Shown: positions 1-9,555, numbered from the stretch's first letter. The stretch: DNA of 22,238 nt from Euplotes aediculatus (GCA_030463445.1 JAQGFW010034879.1:1-22238), one strand, 5' to 3'. The notes: generated by a model from the letters alone, not told the origin. Numbers and translations are program-made.

Positions 1-673
1 GAAAATTTAATATATTTTATGCATTTTTAGTAATAGCAGTTAGTATTTTTAAATAAAATAATAACGAATTCTTCTAATTCTAAAATTCATTTCAAATAGT
101 AATTATTCAAAGTGATATCCGAAGAAATACAAACAAGCTTCTACTACTCTAAAAGTTAGTTTTAAATTAGATAGGCTAAATATTAAGAATATAGATTTAC
201 TGTCCATATTTATTATTTTTAATAGGAAGTCTGATTTAACAAGAAGATTATTAAAAATCTGTTTCTTAAAGAATCCTAATTATAAATCAATATAGCTGTT
301 TAAAACAATAAAAAGACTTTTTAATTAAAATATAAAAATTTTAAGTTATTTGGAGCTTAATGAAACTCCAAACTCTTCAAAATAAGATCCTTAATAAAGA
401 GCTATTAATCTAAAGATAATTTTATTATTAATTCTCAAAACATGTCTGTTATAAAATTTAAGTTAATAATAAATTAATTAAATAAACTAAAATAATATAT
501 TGATCAAATTAAATGATAAATCGTACTATTTTTCACCTGAGCTCTTATGATTTTTACAAAACTGATTGATTCCTTTTACAACAAAAGTAATTGGAAAGTT
601 TTTGATATGATATATATCTGACTTTTTGAATCTAAAAGAATATTTAAATTTTAACAGATTTGAATGCTATTAT

Positions 674-1306
674 TTATCAATTGAAATAATTTTTATATAA
701 TAGTTTTGATTTCTTTTGATAAGTTAATTTTATTCCAACATAAAGTATAAAATTTAGCCATCGATACAAATAAAAATAAAGATAAACCATAGAATATGTC
801 CCATTAATAATTCGGGTTAAGTAAAGATATGGAATGTCAAACAAAAATTCTATATGATAGTCGAATGAATAAATAAAAGTCATATTATTTGGCCTAATTT
901 CAAAATACGTCTAAAATTCATTTTCTTAATAAAACTACTTTATATTTTCATAACTACAATTTAGATGAATATTCTTACTTGCAAAGAAGTTTATTTAAAG
1001 AAGAATTGGTCTTATCATCAAAAATACGAGCTGTGTCAAAATCTTCTATCAAATGCAAATCTGGAATTGTATTTATTGTTTTTGTGTAGAAATCGTTAAT
1101 AACGTAATCTATTTCTTGAATATTTATATTTTCGCTCCTATAACTAAAAAGGTAAGTTAATTTGGAAGTCTAATTTTACCATCCGGTTGTGAATGCACGA
1201 TGTATAGATACTTCTGTGATTATTTCTTGATTCTAATTATTAAAAATAATAAATAAAATGAAAAGATTATTTTATATTTTTATCCTACCTTTTCGAATTT
1301 TTGTTT
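674..1306 (-). CDS. Unrecognised multi-exon protein, 3' part
   Basis: Exon chain read on the minus strand: 1306-1289, 1232-1180, 1143-979, then 893-674. Splice phases close across all three introns (GTAGG, GTAAA and GTAAG donors; TAG acceptors). The third exon is the clearest: it is free of TAA and TAG and about a quarter of its codons begin with G, with an acidic stretch around IPDLHLIEDFDTARIFDD. The last exon is hydrophobic and aromatic (Tyr, Leu, Phe rich) and reads TGA then TAA at 679-674, so it ends at TAA if TGA is sense. The start codon was not found; an upstream exon is expected. No family is recognised. The last intron (894-978) has several possible acceptors, so the junction into the hydrophobic exon is the least certain part. 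Confidence 0.55.
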
Positions 1307-1753
1307 CTATATAAAATTGTTATTCTTTTTGATTAGCTTATATAAAATCAAATCATTAATGTTTCATATTAACTTTTATTGTATATTGTTCCAAACTAAT
1401 ATTTAAACAAGAATGTTTCTGTTTGACAAAATATCAATTAGATAAACTAAAACAAATAAGATTTAAATGGTTTATGATAAATGATAAACCTATATTAATA
1501 ATGTTGTGCTTTTTTTATTTGAAATATTGCGAATATGTATGATAAGGAACATATTTCCATTTTTTTATTGAGAATTACATATTTGAATTGTTTTAATTAT
1601 TTATAATAATTATAAGAAACTAAATTAGTTAATTTGTAAAAAATAGTTGAATATTAAGAGACAAATAAATAAAATATTTGCCTCATATCTTAAACACTTA
1701 TCATGAATAAATGAAATATCAAAATTATTATTTGAAAAAATGTGTGATTTTAG
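1307..1753. other. Stretch with no gene seen
   Basis: About 450 bases of AT-rich DNA between a minus-strand gene and a weak plus-strand candidate. It probably contains upstream exons or the promoter of the 674-1306 gene, but no exon with closing splice phase could be placed. Confidence 0.4.
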
Positions 1754-2095
1754 ACAAAGAGTGTGAGTTGATGCAAAGTACTACACCTTTGCAAAAATAG
1801 TTTGTACTTATATTCAAATAAAAATTTAGCGATAGTTTCTAAATGTCCGACCATTTGCCTATTTATTGTTTCAAAATTATATTTTCATTAACGGAGTTTG
1901 GAATTGAAGAGAGAAAGACCACTTGCAATTTTTAGAAACTTTGGAGTTGATAAAAAATATGAAAAAACATGAATTTCTGATGAAACTGCATATAAAAATA
2001 AATTGATTATAGTGAAATCAATGATTTAGAAAACCAAGAAAATGGCAAAATTGAAATTGAAAAGATCCTCTAAATATGTGTCAGAATTTAAATAA
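1754..2095 (+). CDS. Candidate plus-strand gene, unrecognised
   Basis: Three exon-like blocks: 1754-1777, 1836-2012 (59 codons, reaching TAG) and 2030-2095. The first two join in phase 0 through an intron bounded by GTACT and GATAG. The second holds a segment W-N-[TGA]-REKDHLQFLETLELI that faintly recalls the first helix of a Myb/SANT repeat (Trp, acidic residues, FLE-L). A whole SANT repeat is not visible, so this is only a hint. The third block is basic (KTKKMAKLKLKRSSKYVSEF) and ends at AAA-TAA-A, a possible +1 frameshift context. The TAG at 2010-2012 means the second and third blocks may not belong together. No start codon was identified. Confidence 0.3.
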
Positions 2096-2655
2096 AAGCA
2101 AAGGCAAATTTTATTAAACTTTTTAAAACATAAAAATATTTGAATGCAAGCTTTATCTATCAATCTCAAAAACTTAAATGGTCAAGAACAAAAATATTTA
2201 AATCCACCTTGCTAAATACAAAGTTTACATTAAAAATTTAAAAGCATATTCTGATTATTTAAAATAAAAATATTATTGTATTTTGAATTAAATAGTTATT
2301 TAGTATTTTGTTTAGTTTATTATGCTTTAATCAATATGTATTATTTCAGTTAATTACATCATTTTATTATATTATTAGCTTTTATTCTCTTGATTAATTT
2401 TAAGTTTTGAAATCTTAATTCTCTTTATCTATATATTCTTATTTCCCGTTCTGAGCATATAAAATATCAATTAAAGCCTTATTTTCAGAATTTCTGAAAA
2501 TATAAATATAACTATTTACATTAATTTATTTTTGTTAATCTAAGTTATTCACTTTAAAATAAAATCTTTTTAGGAAACATATAATAGCAAGATTGTAAAA
2601 AAATCAAGATATATTTTAGTAAATATGCATTTCATAAATCTGTTTTATTTATTGC

Positions 2656-3324
2656 TTACAATGTGTGAAATCCAGATTTTATCGAAAAATATATCTTCTT
2701 CATAGTCTTTACAATCTCATTAGTGTATAATTGCTTACAATCCTGTGTTGCAATTAAATAAAGCAGTTCAATTATCCCAATTACAATAGTTGTCCAAGCA
2801 GAATTGAATTCAAAACTATAGTTTTAAGATTTGATAAAGAAATAAAGATAATTTAGTTAGAATCATGGATTAAATTATTTTGATTAATCATTTCTTATAC
2901 CTTTTATTCTTAACTCTGTAAGATAGTTGCTTAAAATCTCTATAAATATTTAATACGACTTATACTCTTGTTCATCTTTATCTTTGAGCCAAACCCTTAC
3001 AATATCTGCAACTCACTTATCGTAAATCTAAACAATGGAATTAATAATATTACGGCCTCTTTTTCTTTGCTTCCCTAAAATACAGGTCAGAAATGTAAAA
3101 AGGAGAAACTAACATTAATGTCTATTCCTAACTCATTATGTATCATTTTTGCATTTTTATTCAGATTGGAGATTATTTTAACAATTTCTGTAATGTATTC
3201 ATTTGTCGCAGTAATTTTTAATTCAATATTCTAAAAATATTAGAGTACTTATTACCTTTGTATTGTTAAATTTGCACGCGTATGTTCTGAATGATCTAAC
3301 AATCCTCTCTCTTTCATCCCACAT
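2656..3324 (-). CDS. Complete six-exon gene, 157-residue unrecognised protein
   Basis: This is the best gene model in the window. ATG at 3324-3322; exons 3324-3256, 3230-3114, 3074-3054, 3027-2960, 2939-2901 and 2815-2656; TAA at 2658-2656. The exons total 474 nt and all five splice junctions keep frame. Introns are 25, 39, 26, 20 and 85 nt, all GT-AG. One in-frame TGA lies in exon 4 (context YDK-TGA-VADIVRVWLKDKDEQ), so TGA must be sense if the chain is right. The protein begins MWDERERIVRSF, is mixed helical and charged, and has a hydrophobic stretch near residues 110-122 (TIVIGIIELLYLIA) that could be one membrane helix or a buried core helix. No family is recognised. The exon 5 junction depends on the 20-nt intron. 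Reading straight through instead meets TAA and leaves the last exon in a frame with several stops. Confidence 0.7.
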
Positions 3325-3422
3325 TTTAAAGCTAAAACTGTTATTTGTTAATTTTAAACTACTAATAAATTTAATATAAACTTAACGAATTCAAATTTCA
3401 GATATTTAAGTTTTATAAAATA

Positions 3423-3464
3423 AATATATTGCATGGAATAAATATTTATTCCATGCAATATATT
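3423..3464. repeat. Perfect 42-bp palindrome
   Basis: Left arm 3423-3443 is the exact reverse complement of right arm 3444-3464, with no spacer. The arm carries the motif ATTGCATGGAATAAAT, so the palindrome is not just alternating A and T. It sits between the start of the 2656-3324 gene and the stop of the 3627-4389 gene. It could extrude as a cruciform, fold as a 21-bp RNA hairpin (terminator or processing signal), or mark a germline DNA-processing site. The bases flanking it do not continue the symmetry. Confidence 0.9.
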
Positions 3465-3626
3465 GTATAATTAGCAAATTTGATAAATTTATCATGAAAT
3501 TCACAGATAAAATCTAAAATTTTAATATATTGCTTTATTATTTTTATTTTAATTATATTATGAAATTTTAATATTATCTTATCATCTTGCTTTACTTGTA
3601 AAATCATAAATTTAAACTTTACATAT

Positions 3627-4389
3627 CTATAGAATATTTAAATCGCTAAATAAATACTTGTTAAAATAAAATTCTTCATGTTCATCATGTTTATATGCTC
3701 GGCTATCACTAAAATTAATATCTTCTTCGATATCATATGTTGGAATTCTCGGATGAATAAACTTTAAATGTCAAACTCAAGGTTTATCTCTGCATCATCA
3801 TTCTCCTTTTAATAGATTACTATTGATTTCTTCTATGTAAATATTAATTATTGCTTATTTAGTATCAATAAAAACTTTTAATACCTTTTGTTGAAATTAT
3901 ACTGTAGTCTAAAAAGATATAAAAAAAATTAATATTACTTTTAAGTTCTTCAAAGCTTTCAAGTCTTCTTAAAATCATTTCTGATTTATTTTCATGGTCG
4001 TATATTTTTGCCTCAATCTCTCCATTTTTATGTATAAAGTACTTTATCATCTTTTCTTCATTAAAGGTAATATCCCAATTAATGACTTTAGTTTCCTAAA
4101 AGAAAATATATTTTGATTAATAGTTCATGCTTACTAAAGTAAAGACATTAAAAAAATAATGAAGCTATATACGAAAATAATGAAATTTTAGTTAATAAAA
4201 TTAAAAATCTTAAAATAATCGAGCATTTAGATACCTCTTCTTCTGTTTCCTTATCAAAAAATCAAATATTGAACTTTTTAATTACAAGTTTTTCTATAGC
4301 TTCCCTTGTAATTATTTTTTTCAATCTTTTATTATTTTTATTATTATCAATTCAATTGAAAGGAAATTTTGAATGTAGGAACTTGTATT
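3627..4389 (-). CDS. Unrecognised Cys- or Trp-rich protein, 5' end missing
   Basis: Exons 4389-4235, 4095-3939, 3908-3885 and 3832-3627 join in phase; introns are 139, 30 and 52 nt; TAG at 3629-3627. About 180 residues with no TAA or TAG inside and six in-frame TGA codons. Four of these cluster in the last exon, reading KGE-CCC-RDKP-C-V-C-HLKF if TGA is Cys. That would be a compact Cys cluster; with Trp it would be a Trp-rich loop. The middle part has a Trp-containing strand (KVINWDITF), then a charged region ending RRLESFEELK. The C-terminus is acidic (YDIEEDINFSDS, then His/Glu-rich). The first exon starts in mid-codon after a TAG acceptor, so an N-terminal exon upstream of 4389 is missing. 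The segment around LESFEELK resembles one in the plus-strand frame at 4577-4886. Function unknown. Confidence 0.62.
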
Positions 4390-4576
4390 CTATAATGTGT
4401 TAAACATAGTTTGATTTAAAATATTATTATATTAAAGTATATATCCTTCAAGTAATTGTTTAATTATCAAATTGAAAATTAAGAATTTCAGAGTGGTAAA
4501 TAATAATGTTATAGATATTTGTATAGATGCTTAACACTTAGAAATTGAATTATTTACTCTTCTACTGTAAATTACC

Positions 4577-4987
4577 ATGTATTCTCCTTGATCGGTCGAA
4601 ATTAAAATTAAACTAAGAGAGAAATTGGAAAACGAGGTTTCCCATAATTCAAAAACATTGTTGTTACAAATTAAAATTTAAATGAAAGAATTTTTAATAA
4701 TCAAAAAAATAAATGCTCAAAATAGCGTTTATATTTATGAAGATTTTTATTAAAAATGAAAAAAATTGAGAGAGGAAATATTAAGTTTGGAAAGTTTTGA
4801 ATGTTATTATGCCTCAAATCTTAAAATGATAGATAATCGAAAGCTTTTAAAATTTAGAGAAGAGGGATCCAGTCAAAAAATTTATGGTAAGAAACTAATA
4901 TATTAAGTTATTCTTTTTATCTAATTTTTTATCAAAGGTATTAATCATGCATATTTTGCAACATTACTATCATCGACATTTAAATAA
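4577..4987 (+). CDS. Candidate plus-strand gene with in-frame TAA codons
   Basis: From ATG at 4577 a single frame runs to a GTAAG donor after 4886 (103 codons plus one base). About a fifth of its codons begin with G, typical of true coding here. The frame contains two TGA and two TAA codons. One way to remove both TAAs is an intron from 4637 to 4774 (138 nt, a multiple of three), joining ENE to EILSLESFE. A second exon at 4938-4987 fits the phase and ends AAA-TAA-C. The segment ILSLESFE...YYASN resembles LRRLESFEEL...NYSII of the minus-strand 3627-4389 gene, with different synonymous codons, which suggests real protein homology. Alternatives are a decayed copy, or TAA read as Gln in this gene only. 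Function unknown. Confidence 0.42.
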
Positions 4988-5191
4988 CTTTATTTATTCA
5001 TTTAGTTGAAATAATCTTTTTTAATATTCCAGGATTTAGTGTAAATCAATACTATATTTAAACTACTTTACCTTATTCATCATAATAAGCATATTTAAAT
5101 AAATAATTTACTCAAAGTCAATGCTTATATGTTTGGAATTTGATGTGAATTCAAATTTCATTTCAAGATTAGTTCAAATGTTAAATCTAAG

Positions 5192-5404
5192 AATATTTTT
5201 ATTTTCATTGTGAATATAAAATTTTACATCAACTCTTAATTGAAGTTTGCTGAGCTCAAAACATTGTTGGACTTATGCTCTATAAAGAGCTAAGGCTTAA
5301 AGTGATTTGTGAAACCATTTTGTTTTAAATATTCGAGGATAATATATGCTCAACAGATTGAAAGAAGGAGAGTTGATAATATAAAGAAAAATGCAAACTC
5401 ATAA
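5192..5404 (+). CDS. Plus-strand exons, unrecognised
   Basis: Exons 5192-5301 (36 codons plus two bases) and 5357-5404 join in phase 0 through a GTGATT...ACAG intron of 55 nt. Exon 1 reads YFYFHCEYKILHQLLIEV then a hydrophobic segment ending MLYKELRLK; exon 2 is basic (IERRRVDNIKKNANS) and stops at TAA. They could be the 3' end of the gene that starts near 4577: the phase is compatible if the AAA-TAA-C at 4982-4988 is a +1 shift and at least one more exon is spliced in. That link is inference. Confidence 0.4.
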
Positions 5405-5525
5405 TCAGCAACAGCGATAGATCAAACTTAGTAAATAATTATTATTGAACCTATATGGGTTTTGATGTAAGGACAGGAGTCTGAGGAGATGATGTTGGAG
5501 ACTTTTTATGGTGTTTAATCTTTAG

Positions 5526-5750
5526 TCAGAACTTGAACTTCATCTAACTTTAGTCAAGCTAAGAAGTTTGGAGACTAAGTTGAGACTCGCTCATTGTCGT
5601 CTATTTTTAATATTTTTCTTGCATCATTCGATTATTCATTTGAATTATGTAGAATTATTTATTTTGAAATTTACAAAGTTTAAATGAACTATCTTTTTAT
5701 CATTTTTGTGGATTTATTATTGAATTTGCCATTTTGAAGTACATCAGTAG
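5526..5750 (+). CDS. Candidate plus-strand exon, leucine-rich N-terminal part
   Basis: After a possible acceptor (ATCTTTAG at 5518-5525) one frame stays free of TAA and TAG for 74 codons, then stops at TAG. It begins SELELHLTLVKLRSLETKLR, a pattern with Leu at regular spacing that could form an amphipathic helix or short coiled coil, then becomes His- and Phe-rich and hydrophobic. Two TGA codons are in frame. The second half may be a shadow of AT-rich non-coding DNA, since few of its codons begin with G. A short purine-rich block just upstream (5478-5515, ESEEMMLETFYG) may be a preceding exon. Confidence 0.33.
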
Positions 5751-7002
5751 CATCAGAGAGTTCAGAAAAAATTTCTAATGTTAGACGGACATTCATCATA
5801 CCATCCAATACTCACCATTTGCTAAAGCCATTCCAAGACCCCTTCTCCAAACCGATAACCTCACATTGGCTTCAATCACAAATATTATATCTCAACTTAA
5901 TCAATTAAGATTTTTACATAATCATATAAAATTAATGAATAGTTTTTTATTTTTCTTACCAATTTCGTAAATGATCTTCTTATTAAAAATGATCTCACAA
6001 TTTTTGTCTATAAGATACAATTATTTCGCAAAATATTTTAAATATATTCATTAATGTTTAATTTAAATCAACTCAAAATTAGATTATTTAACGTTGTATT
6101 ATTTTGCAATATATAAGTTTATTGTACTAGTAAGAATTATAATTTGTTTGTTTGTTTTTTTAATTACGCTTTTATGATTTAAATATATATCAAAATTTTC
6201 TTTTAATTTTTCTTAAAGAGTAAAAGCATTTCTGATAAGACAGTCACTTAAAAATTTTAATTTATAAAAATGAGAAGTGAAAAAAACTCAAAAATATTTG
6301 ATTTAAATTTTAATATTTTTTAGATTAATCTAAACAGCATTTAATCAAAAATAATCTAATGAATTAATATCATCATTTTTAATAAATATAAGAACAAACT
6401 AAATAAAATTGCATTAAGGCAATTACATGATTAAATTTTTTGAAGAATATATATTAAACTTACTCATAAATTGAAAATCAAGCAATAATAAGAATTTGCA
6501 ACTGATAAGTAAAATTATTAAAATAATCAACTTGGAATTTAAAAGAACAATGTTTTATATCATTAACAATATTATATGTTCATTAATATATGCTTTATCA
6601 AAATAAATATAGAATACAAACAATATATTCAAGATATAATATTATTCCTGACTATTTTAAGCATTGATTTGGCAACGACTAAAGTTTATTCTTATTGCTC
6701 TCTGCCCTGATAAATCCTCCTCATAGCTATTTTGTCTCTTCTGAGCCTTCTTAGTTTAGCTTTTGACTTCATTAATAAAATTTGCAATTCCTATTTAAGC
6801 TGTGTAAGAAAGATTTGTATACAAAAGTAGTTAAAATTTGTATTATAATATTCCAACACTCTTTTGAGAAATTCTTTTTCTAAAATTTTCTTTAAACTCT
6901 AAAGTAATTTTAATAAGACTGTCAATGTTATCAGTTTAACATATCAATCTTTTGATTCTCGCTACACTCGAAGTAATGTCAAAAAGTAAATATTTATTTT
7001 AT
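5751..7002. other. Mostly unassigned stretch
   Basis: Very AT-rich DNA with no exon chain that I could close in either direction. Short open blocks occur around 6660-6960 on the minus strand but their splice phases conflict. A (TTTG)3 run lies near 6147-6160. Probably intergenic DNA or large intron, but small exons could be hidden here. Confidence 0.35.
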
Positions 7003-7309
7003 TTATGTTTTTCACCATTTCAGAAGTGCTCTTTGCATATAATTCTCTATATTTGGAATAAAAAAGTATACCTTTACCTTTTTTCAATAGCTGTACTCAA
7101 GAGTAATTATTAGAAGTTACTTTCTTCTCTCTTTTGAGCACTTGCGTTAGAAACTCAACCATTCATTTGCTCAACTTAGGAAAAATGTAATTTTCTAAAA
7201 AGCTTAATTTCCATAAACACTAACAATTAATTGATAAGAAATTATATAGATTTTTATTTTACCTTAAATATATTCCAAGATCTTTAGAAGTAATGCGATT
7301 AGTCTCCAT
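7003..7309 (-). CDS. Small three-exon candidate gene overlapping its upstream neighbour
   Basis: ATG at 7309-7307 opens a short exon (METNRITSKDLGIYLR) ending in a GTAAA donor. A second exon of about 33 codons (SK-TGA-MVEFLTQVLKREKKV...) and a third (ENYMQRALLKW-TGA-KT, TAA at 7005-7003) follow in phase. It would encode roughly 60 residues, basic and helical. Its first exon overlaps, in another frame, the last exon of the model at 7264-7820. Either the two are one gene whose join I could not resolve, or one of the terminal exons is wrong. No family is recognised. Confidence 0.4.
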
Positions 7310-7820
7310 CAATACCTTGTTGATTAATTTTATCTGAATTTTCTGCTTATATACTTACTTATTCAATGAAGTATAATTCGATTCTGATAAGGCCGATCGT
7401 ATAGTGATTAATTTTCTTATAAATATCAACTTTAATATCTATTTGAAGTTATGAAACTTTGATTCATATACTCAATCAAAAATTTCAATGCAAATATATT
7501 TTTTTATTTTACTGATGTTCAAGTAAAAATGTAGTTATTTGTCTCTAAATATTTTCTTTTTATTAAAGATAATAATCAATATTTCAAAAGATATTAAATT
7601 CAAACAAAATCATTAAAAATCGCAGGTGTAAGATTATCATACAATCTTACCTTCTTTTTCAATAATCCAAATGTATTTATCACTATTTTTTAAAAAATCA
7701 GATTCAAAAATTAAGTTGTCATTATTTTCGAATTTTAAACGAAAATATATTTTTTATAAAGTCGTTAATTTCAGTATTTAATTCTGCATTTTGAATTCTG
7801 ATATTAGTGCCAAAATCAAT
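7264..7820 (-). CDS. Gene using a probable +1 ribosomal frameshift
   Basis: Exons 7820-7651, 7544-7513, 7438-7359 and 7315-7264 keep phase; the stop is TAA at 7266-7264. Within exon 1, frame 0 is coding for 32 codons (IDFGTNIRIQNAELN...FKIRK) and meets AAA-TAA-T at 7727-7721. Skipping the T at 7724 opens the +1 frame, which is clearly coding (NDNLIFESDFLKNSDKYIW) up to a GTAAG donor, with exact codon counts on both sides. There is no AG that could make this an intron. AAA followed by TAA or TAG is the known +1 shift site of Euplotes genes. Later exons are basic and hydrophobic (ILKLIFIRKLITIRS). The start codon is not seen and the last exon is uncertain because it overlaps the 7003-7309 model. 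Function unknown. Confidence 0.55.
7628..7650 (-). other. Hairpin overlapping a splice donor
   Basis: On the plus strand GTAAGATT is followed after seven bases by AATCTTAC, an 8-bp inverted repeat. On the minus strand its 5' arm is the GTAAG donor of the 106-nt intron 7650-7545, so the donor could be sequestered in a stem. This may affect splicing or be chance. Confidence 0.6.
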
Positions 7821-8086
7821 CTATATAAATTTATTTTTATTCTCAATTTAAATTATTTAATAGTAAAAATATTTTATTTATTGTTTATTTACTTTGTTGC
7901 TATAATTATATTAAATCTCTGAGAATACGTGAAACATAATATTTTTTAATTATAGACAAAACAATATTAAGATAATCATTAGATATTTTTTATCTATTAA
8001 TTATTAAAATATTTAATATTATAGTCATTTTTAATTATTCTCAACAACAATGATTCTTTCGAATTCTGAGGAAGTTATATAAAGGG

Positions 8087-8596
8087 CTATACCATATTCC
8101 AATTAACTTCTGCACATATGCTTATAAACCATCCGATTATCACGTTAAAAAAATTTTTAACGAATTCATCTTGTTTGAAATATTCATCTCCTTCAAATTT
8201 CAAAGCCTTTTTCATATTGATCTTCTTAATTTTACTCAAAGTAGTTGGGTTATAAAGTACAGATGGAAAATTTTGAATCAGATCAATAAATTCTGGAGTT
8301 ATTTTAATTGATTTAACTGAGGTCTGATTTTGACTGAAGTCGTTAGCAAGTCCGTAAAACTGAAATTCATCATATTCTTCTTTCTTTGATTTCTTTGAAA
8401 ACTTGCTTATCTTACATTCTAATCCTCTTAAAACAATTTGTCCATCTGTAGGTTTGAAATGCATAAACTGGAAGGTTTTCATAATTTCTTTTTCTATAAA
8501 ATAATTATTACGGCTTTTGCGATGATATAATTTAATATGCATTATTGCAGCTATAAAATTGCAAGAAATCGAAGGTAATCCTGATACGAACTTCAT
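8087..8596 (-). CDS. Unrecognised 169-residue protein, longest uninterrupted frame
   Basis: One frame from ATG (8596-8594) to TAG (8089-8087) with no TAA, TAG or TGA inside. It is the longest such frame in the window. The protein is basic and Lys/Phe/Ile-rich, with segments such as HFKPTDGQIVLRGLECKI, then KITPEFIDLIQNFPSVL, then a hydrophobic C-terminus (VIIGWFISICAEVNW) that could be a membrane helix or a buried strand. An alternative 5' structure is possible: a GTGAGT donor (8615-8610) and an ATCAG acceptor at 8586-8582 would remove the first ATG and join an upstream exon ending near 8616. No family is recognised; a degenerate leucine-rich-repeat protein is one weak possibility. Confidence 0.7.
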   Translation of the reverse strand: MKFVSGLPSISCNFIAAIMHIKLYHRKSRNNYFIEKEIMKTFQFMHFKPTDGQIVLRGLECKISKFSKKSKKEEYDEFQFYGLANDFSQNQTSVKSIKITPEFIDLIQNFPSVLYNPTTLSKIKKINMKKALKFEGDEYFKQDEFVKNFFNVIIGWFISICAEVNWNMV

Positions 8597-9336
8597 TATT
8601 TTGTACTCACTGATATGAGTGTTGTCTTTAATCTATTTTGTATAAACTAATTTGTTTGAACTAGTAATCAGAATACACACTATTTAAATTTAAGGAAATA
8701 AAATGTAACTCTTAAAGGCAAAGCATAGATTGTTAGATTTAAATCTTTTTAATAAATTGAACAAATATTAATAGAATTCAAAAATTAGTTTTATTGACTT
8801 TAAAGTAATCTTATGAATTCGAATACAACAGCTGAGTCGTACTTTCTATTCCTTTGACTCTACTCATTTATTTAAAGATTTTGATATTAAACGAGATTAT
8901 CAAGAATTGAATAGAAAATAAATAATAACCAATAAGTCAATTGGTAAAAGAGTAAAAGTACTATCATAAGTAAAAGAATCCCAACGTAATGAAGAAGTCA
9001 ACCAAACTAATATCAAAAAGAAATTTTTAAGGATATCAAGTAGTTTAAGTTATTTTATTCTGAGAAAGATCTAGGGTGAAACTATTAACAATTTTAATAG
9101 TAGTTTAGAATTGTTGTAGAATAGAAAATAATGATCTCTTTAACTGCATCTTATTTAATTAATAGATAAATGTTTAACTGTCGATTGATTCAACTTTAAG
9201 ATGATACAATTTTTTGCATTAACATCTAATTTTATTTCTTTAGAATGTCATTCAGTCATCAAAATATATATTTATATATTATTTTTGTTTTTTAATAGTT
9301 TTTCTTGACTCTAATTTCACTTTTCTAAGAAGAATA
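8597..9336. other. Stretch with conflicting short open blocks
   Basis: Between 8775 and 8921, and between 8960 and 9070, plus-strand blocks look coding (the second contains KESQRNEEVNQTNIKKKF). A short minus-strand frame from ATG near 8868 (MSRVKGIESTTQLLYSNS) competes with the first. I could not close a gene on either strand, so no CDS is called. Confidence 0.3.
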
Positions 9337-9480
9337 TTATCAATATTTATCTTGGAAGACTTTAATTTACAACTTTTATGTTAGTTAAAATTTCTCCTTT
9401 AACAATTCCATCTCGTTTTATGTGGTGTTTCTAACAAAACCTCATTTATGCTGCTCCTATCATCAAATATTGTTAAAAGT
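9337..9480 (-). CDS. Small candidate exon pair, unrecognised
   Basis: An exon ending at 9404 reads IFDDRSSINEVLLETPHKTR then W-N and a GTTAAA donor. A second piece in phase reads FQDKY-TGA and stops at TAA (9339-9337). The first exon is rich in acidic and G-starting codons and free of stops, but it opens just after a TAA near 9480 with no clear acceptor or start codon. Only about 35 residues are seen. Confidence 0.33.
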
Positions 9481-9531
9481 TAAATAAGTATTTTAAAACT
9501 AAATAATAACAGTCTCATATTTGAAAAATCT

Positions 9532-9555
9532 GGTTTTGTTTTGTTTTGTTTTTTA
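9532..9555 (+). repeat. Short (GTTTT)n microsatellite
   Basis: GGTTTTGTTTTGTTTTGTTT with a trailing T run. It resembles a reduced form of the Euplotes telomere unit TTTTGGGG but lacks the G4 blocks, so a simple pentanucleotide repeat is the safer call. Confidence 0.7.

Noticed and set aside
1-2200. One very long plus-strand reading frame if TAA, TAG and TGA are all read as amino acids
   Set aside because: With no stops every frame is open. Clear minus-strand exons with splice sites lie in the 0.67-1.3 kb part, so openness alone is not evidence.
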